NCBI GenBank assembly: GCA_016287995.1
Contig: JAEEXW010000080.1
Location: 1 to 9,946 of the forward strand
DNA: 9,946 nucleotides
DNA from: Bacteroidales bacterium
GTDB taxonomy: Bacteria > Bacteroidota > Bacteroidia > Bacteroidales > UBA3824
Direction of reading: 5' to 3'
The number at the start of each line of letters is the position of its first letter. Within the stretch, counting starts at the first letter, position 1. Both the position numbers and the translations under genes were made by a program. A model generated the notes under the pieces. That model worked only from the letters and a program-made list of their open reading frames with translations. It made no database searches and was not told the origin of the DNA. Positions 5,931 through 9,946 of the stretch are shown piece by piece.

Positions 5931-8900
5931 GTGAAAAAAAATAAAAAAATAGGTAAAGTATTGAAAAAAGCGGTACTTACGGCTGTTTTAACCCCCGTAA
6001 TTCTGCTTGCAATCTTCATAATTCCGCCCGTAAATTCGGCGGTTACAGGCATCGTTTCAACGGTTTTGAGCAGGAAATACTCCGCTGAAATCGAAATTTC
6101 ACACCTTTATATAGACCCGTTTTCGCTTTCGGTGTGGCTCAAAGGCGTTCTTGTAAAAGACCAGACCTCAGACACCTTATTATATGCAAGACGTCTTCAC
6201 GCAAACCTCGACAAATTCGACACGGAGAAACTCACTTTTGAATTTAAAACCGTTGATTTAAAAGACGTTACGGTAAAACTCATTCAAGACGAAACAGAAA
6301 AATTCAACTTCGATTTTTTTATTCCGAAAGACACTCTTGAAGTTATTGAAGAGGATACAACCAAAACGCATTTCAAAATCCTCTTAAACGAAATTCTGCT
6401 TGAACATATCAATTTTACGCTGCGCACTCCGACGGACAAAAAGCCGCCGAAGGACTTTCAAATGGATTATAACAATCTGGTTTTTAAGGACATAAACTTT
6501 TATGCAAAGGATTTTTCGCTTGACGATTCGCTTCACATCAAGTCTGTTATCACGCACATAGAAGCCAAAGAAAAATGCGGTTTTTGCTTAAAAAACCTCT
6601 CAACGGTTCTGGATTTTTCGCCGCAGGGCATAACCCTGGAAAATCTGAACATTATGACAGAAGAAACCGACTTTTACACGGACAAAACCGTCTTGAAGTT
6701 CAACGGGTTCAGCGTGTTCGGCGACAATCTTTCAAACATTGTTACGGAAACTAACATTTTGGAGAGTTCAAAAGTCGCTTTCAACGACCTCGGACATTTT
6801 GTCCCCGAAGTGTATTCCACGGACATAACGGCTGGAATTTCGGGCAAAATTTCCGGTAAAATCGGCTGTCTTGACATAAAGAAACTGAAACTCTCGCTCA
6901 CCGACTCTACAACGCTGAAAATCAACGCTTTCTTAAAAGGTCTGCCCGATATGGACAAGTTTTATTTCAGACTTGACACAGCCGTTTTAACGACTTCGTC
7001 CGCGGACATAAGGGCGTTGCACCAGCCTATAAATAAAAACACGCCGCTCTTTGACCTGCCGGATTTTCTTGACGGTTTGGGAACGGTAAAATTCTGCGCA
7101 AAATCCTCAGGCTCAATCAACAAACTGTCATTAAACGCCGTTTTGCGCTCCAAACTCGGCAACATCAACACCAAAGTCAGAATGAACAATTCCGCCAATT
7201 TTATGGACATCAACGGTTTTATTGACGCAGGCGGAATGAATCTCGCCGCAATCGCCGGACAAAATTCGGGACTCGGGATTCTCTCGGCGCGTTTTGACAC
7301 TCTGGGTGTAAGAATTTTCCCGAGCGGCGCGGTTTCAGGCATCGCAAAAGGCGGCGTTGACTCCGTAAGTTACAACGGCTACTGTTACAAAAACATCATC
7401 ATAAACGGTGATTTTACCGAAAAACTTTTCAACGGAAAACTCTCGGTAGGCGACGAAAACCTCGACGTAAAATTTTCGGGCAAGGCGGACATTGCCGACA
7501 AAATGAATTTCGATTTTGTGTTGGACGTCGCAAATGTGGATTTAAAAGCCCTGAATTTTATGACGGACTCGGTTGACAGAATAAAATTTTCGATGGCGGC
7601 AAAATTTTCCGGCAATTCGTTGGACAATTTCAACGGCGACATCGTTTTGACAGAACCGTTTGAATATCAGCGTAATAACGACACTCTGCTTTTGAACAAT
7701 CTCGCGCTGAAATCCTACGTTGACAGATATTTCAACAATTTCCCGATTAGGAACCTCAGAATAGACTCCGACTTTTTTTCAGCCGAGTTGAAAGGCCTCG
7801 TAAAAACCGAGCAGATGGAAAAAATCGCCGGAAACTTTTTGTACATGATTTTTCCCTCGCTAAAAGGCGTTGCGCGGGACACCGTTCCAAGAAAAAAACA
7901 GCGTCAGCGTTATGTTTTTGACGACCCGAATTTCTTGAACAATTACGACAACAGGTTTGAGTTTGAATTTTTTACGGGCGACACCAAAAAACTCACGGAA
8001 TTTTTCGTACCCGGACTTTCTATCAGTCAGGGCACGCATTTCGGGGCAAGCGTCAACGTAAGAAGGGGCAAAACGTATTTTGTTTTGGAAACCGATTCCT
8101 TGGTTTACGGGGATTATTCGGCGGAAGACATTTTAATCCGCGCCTCCGCAAAACACGACACGCTGGATTTCGGGCTTGATATTTCAAGGGTTTGCCTTCT
8201 TGACGAGGAACTCGTAAAGCCGCATTTGGGCATTTCGGCAAAGCACGACACCGCCGCGATTTCGCTCGGCTGGAACAACGAAAGCGGCAAACTCTCGGTC
8301 ATAAAAGGCAATTTCTACATGCTGCCCAAAGAGACGGAAAACAGTTTTCCCGCTTTGAAATTTGCGTTTGAAAACTCGGATTTCAACTTTTTTGACACGG
8401 ACTTCAAGATTTTGCCGTCGGTTATAACCAAGGATTCCACGGCGTATGAAATCGACAATTTCAGAATTGCCTTAATAGGCGAAAACGAGAAAAACGACAA
8501 CTATGATTTTTTAATTGACGGCAAAATCAGCGAAGAGGCCGGCGACAAACTTTCAATCGGCATTTCGGATTTTGACATCAGCATTTTGGAAAAGTTTTTG
8601 CCCGGATTTTCGTTCAGCGGACTTTTCAGCGGAGATTTTTCTATTTCAAAGGTTTATAGTCTAACTGACGGCGGACTGCCCGTTGTGGAACTGCACGCAA
8701 ATTCCGAAAAACTAAACATCGAGGGCATTGACCTGAAAAACCTCAGGGCAGACGCCTCGCTCAACGAAATGGATTCTGTTATAACCCTTAATATCAGCAC
8801 TTTAAAGCGCAAAAACGACACGATAAAAGCAATCGCGGCATACGGCAACTACGATTTTAAGACCGAACGCGCGGACTTGGGGCTTGACATCAACGATTTG

Positions 8901-9946
8901 CAGTTGAACTATTTTAAAAAGTTCTTTGAAAATTACCTTCAAACCTCAAAATATTCGCTTTTGACGGGACACGCCCGCGTCATAGGCAAACTTGACGACC
9001 CGCTTGTAAACGCGGCGTTAACGCTTCACGGCGGATATTTCAAGATTCAGTACCTCGGCACACAGTACGATTTGAACGACTCCATGGCGATAACCCTCGA
9101 CAACAAACTCATAAAACTCTCAAAGACAAAGTTTTACAGCGGCAAGGGAACTGGTATCGCCTATCTTGACGGAATTTTGAACCATAATAATTTTACAAAT
9201 TTCAACATGGACGTAAATTTGAGTTGTAAGAATTTTATGGTTTTGAACGCGAAAGAAACCGACTCGTCGGCGTTTTGGGGCAAGGCTTATACTTCGGGAG
9301 TGATAAAAATCACCGGCGACCCCACGCGCATGATCAACATCGACGCAAAAGTTAAAACCGATAAAAACACACAAGTATTTTTGCCGCTTTATATGGCGAG
9401 CGAAGTAGCGGCAGATTGGGATTTCATCACTTTTACCAATCCGTCTACGGACACAGAAATCCACCGTCAGAAGGCGGACTTGTCGGACATAAAAATGAAC
9501 TTTAACTTGGAGGTAACCCCGGAGGCGGAGGTTCACGTTTTGATGGACGAATCGGGCGGCAACAATCTCAAAGTTTCGGCAAAAGGCAATTTAAGACTTG
9601 ATGTCAGCGGTTCGGGAGATTTCAATATGTACGGCACTTTAAACGTTGTAAAAGGAGATTATCTTTTTACTATGCAACACATGCTCAGCAAAAAATTTGA
9701 CATCACCAGCGGCGGCTCCCTGCGTTGGAACGGCGACCCGATGGACGCAATCGTCGATTTGTCAGCCTCTTACAGGCTCAGAAAGGTCAACCTCTACAAC
9801 CTTATGGTGGAAGAAAGTTACCGCAACAAGAAAGTTCCCGTAAGGTGCTTTTTGAACATGAAAGGCGACCTTATGCAGCCTAAAATTTCGTTCAACGTAA
9901 AAGTTGAGGAAAATTCTGACGTGGTTCAGGGACAGTTGGACAATTT
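5931..9946 (+). CDS. tamB: TamB-like translocation/assembly module protein (DUF490), C-terminus cut by window edge
   Basis: The frame is open for 1338 codons to the window edge. TamB proteins span the periplasm as a long beta-helical groove linked to an outer-membrane partner (TamA, or TamL in Bacteroidota) and serve envelope assembly and phospholipid transport. A lysine-rich N-terminus precedes a membrane anchor at about 14-33 (ending FIIPPVN). Next comes an AsmA-like start: a KYSAEIEISHLYIDPFSF-type block, then GVLVKDQTSDTLLYARRL, as in Bacteroidota TamB. The long middle is beta-strand-rich with frequent Asn and Asp. The conserved C-terminal DUF490 domain begins near 1100 and includes GTLNVVKGDYLF, SGGSLRWNGDP and VDLSASYRLR around 1234-1280. 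The end, probably 100-200 residues, is missing. No ATG occurs in frame between the upstream stop at 5898 and about 6460, deep inside the protein, so the start is GTG 5931, or TTG 5961 as an alternative that still keeps the anchor. The neighbour on the right is unseen; a TamA/TamL gene could follow. Confidence 0.93.
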   Translation, partial: MKKNKKIGKVLKKAVLTAVLTPVILLAIFIIPPVNSAVTGIVSTVLSRKYSAEIEISHLYIDPFSLSVWLKGVLVKDQTSDTLLYARRLHANLDKFDTEKLTFEFKTVDLKDVTVKLIQDETEKFNFDFFIPKDTLEVIEEDTTKTHFKILLNEILLEHINFTLRTPTDKKPPKDFQMDYNNLVFKDINFYAKDFSLDDSLHIKSVITHIEAKEKCGFCLKNLSTVLDFSPQGITLENLNIMTEETDFYTDKTVLKFNGFSVFGDNLSNIVTETNILESSKVAFNDLGHFVPEVYSTDITAGISGKISGKIGCLDIKKLKLSLTDSTTLKINAFLKGLPDMDKFYFRLDTAVLTTSSADIRALHQPINKNTPLFDLPDFLDGLGTVKFCAKSSGSINKLSLNAVLRSKLGNINTKVRMNNSANFMDINGFIDAGGMNLAAIAGQNSGLGILSARFDTLGVRIFPSGAVSGIAKGGVDSVSYNGYCYKNIIINGDFTEKLFNGKLSVGDENLDVKFSGKADIADKMNFDFVLDVANVDLKALNFMTDSVDRIKFSMAAKFSGNSLDNFNGDIVLTEPFEYQRNNDTLLLNNLALKSYVDRYFNNFPIRNLRIDSDFFSAELKGLVKTEQMEKIAGNFLYMIFPSLKGVARDTVPRKKQRQRYVFDDPNFLNNYDNRFEFEFFTGDTKKLTEFFVPGLSISQGTHFGASVNVRRGKTYFVLETDSLVYGDYSAEDILIRASAKHDTLDFGLDISRVCLLDEELVKPHLGISAKHDTAAISLGWNNESGKLSVIKGNFYMLPKETENSFPALKFAFENSDFNFFDTDFKILPSVITKDSTAYEIDNFRIALIGENEKNDNYDFLIDGKISEEAGDKLSIGISDFDISILEKFLPGFSFSGLFSGDFSISKVYSLTDGGLPVVELHANSEKLNIEGIDLKNLRADASLNEMDSVITLNISTLKRKNDTIKAIAAYGNYDFKTERADLGLDINDLQLNYFKKFFENYLQTSKYSLLTGHARVIGKLDDPLVNAALTLHGGYFKIQYLGTQYDLNDSMAITLDNKLIKLSKTKFYSGKGTGIAYLDGILNHNNFTNFNMDVNLSCKNFMVLNAKETDSSAFWGKAYTSGVIKITGDPTRMINIDAKVKTDKNTQVFLPLYMASEVAADWDFITFTNPSTDTEIHRQKADLSDIKMNFNLEVTPEAEVHVLMDESGGNNLKVSAKGNLRLDVSGSGDFNMYGTLNVVKGDYLFTMQHMLSKKFDITSGGSLRWNGDPMDAIVDLSASYRLRKVNLYNLMVEESYRNKKVPVRCFLNMKGDLMQPKISFNVKVEENSDVVQGQLDN

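Noticed and set aside
6674..7642. Minus-strand open frames of 85-126 codons opposite tamB
   Set aside because: They are antisense shadows of a continuous, recognisable TamB frame; they show no domain, promoter or leader. The same applies to the antisense frames at 8053-8848 and 9120-9536.

Overview
The window looks like chromosomal DNA from a Bacteroidota (probably Bacteroidales-like) bacterium. The base composition is AT-rich and exported proteins have signal peptides ending near Ala-Gln. The protein families (GSCFA, a Bacteroides-type GH51 arabinofuranosidase with an N-terminal module, a DUF1573-like small protein, a very long TamB homologue) fit this phylum. Four of the promoters I can place follow the Bacteroidota pattern of a TTG/TTTG element 19-20 bases upstream of a TAnnTTTG-like element, rather than the usual -35/-10 pattern. 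Species cannot be named from this sequence.

Layout. From 1 to 3227 a tight minus-strand operon runs right to left: a periplasmic or secreted GH51 alpha-L-arabinofuranosidase, then (5 bases later) a small lipoprotein with a thioredoxin-like fold that has lost the nucleophilic cysteine, then (7 bases later) a GSCFA-family protein cut by the left edge. Its promoter lies at about 3264-3295, just past the terminator of the next gene. From 3372 to 5171 (minus) is a single-gene chemoreceptor-type protein with a periplasmic dCache-like sensor, HAMP and MCP signalling domain. Its promoter and AT-rich leader contain two palindromic repeats and a separate inverted repeat. From 5380 to 5796 (minus) is a small exported DUF1573-like protein with its own promoter and a strong terminator. 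From 5931 to beyond the right edge (plus) is a tamB homologue, open for 1338 codons from a GTG start; an ATG-only gene call would miss it.

How the genes work together. Most products belong to the cell envelope: an arabinan or arabinoxylan debranching enzyme, a lipoprotein, a transmembrane sensor, a small periplasmic protein and an envelope-spanning lipid-transport or assembly protein. The DUF1573-like gene and tamB are divergent and share a 134-base control region with back-to-back promoters. I see no phage, insertion sequence, CRISPR, tRNA or rRNA. I see no convincing evidence for a wholly new system. The best leads are the degenerate thioredoxin lipoprotein in an operon with GH51 and GSCFA, and the repeat-rich promoter/leader of the chemoreceptor gene.
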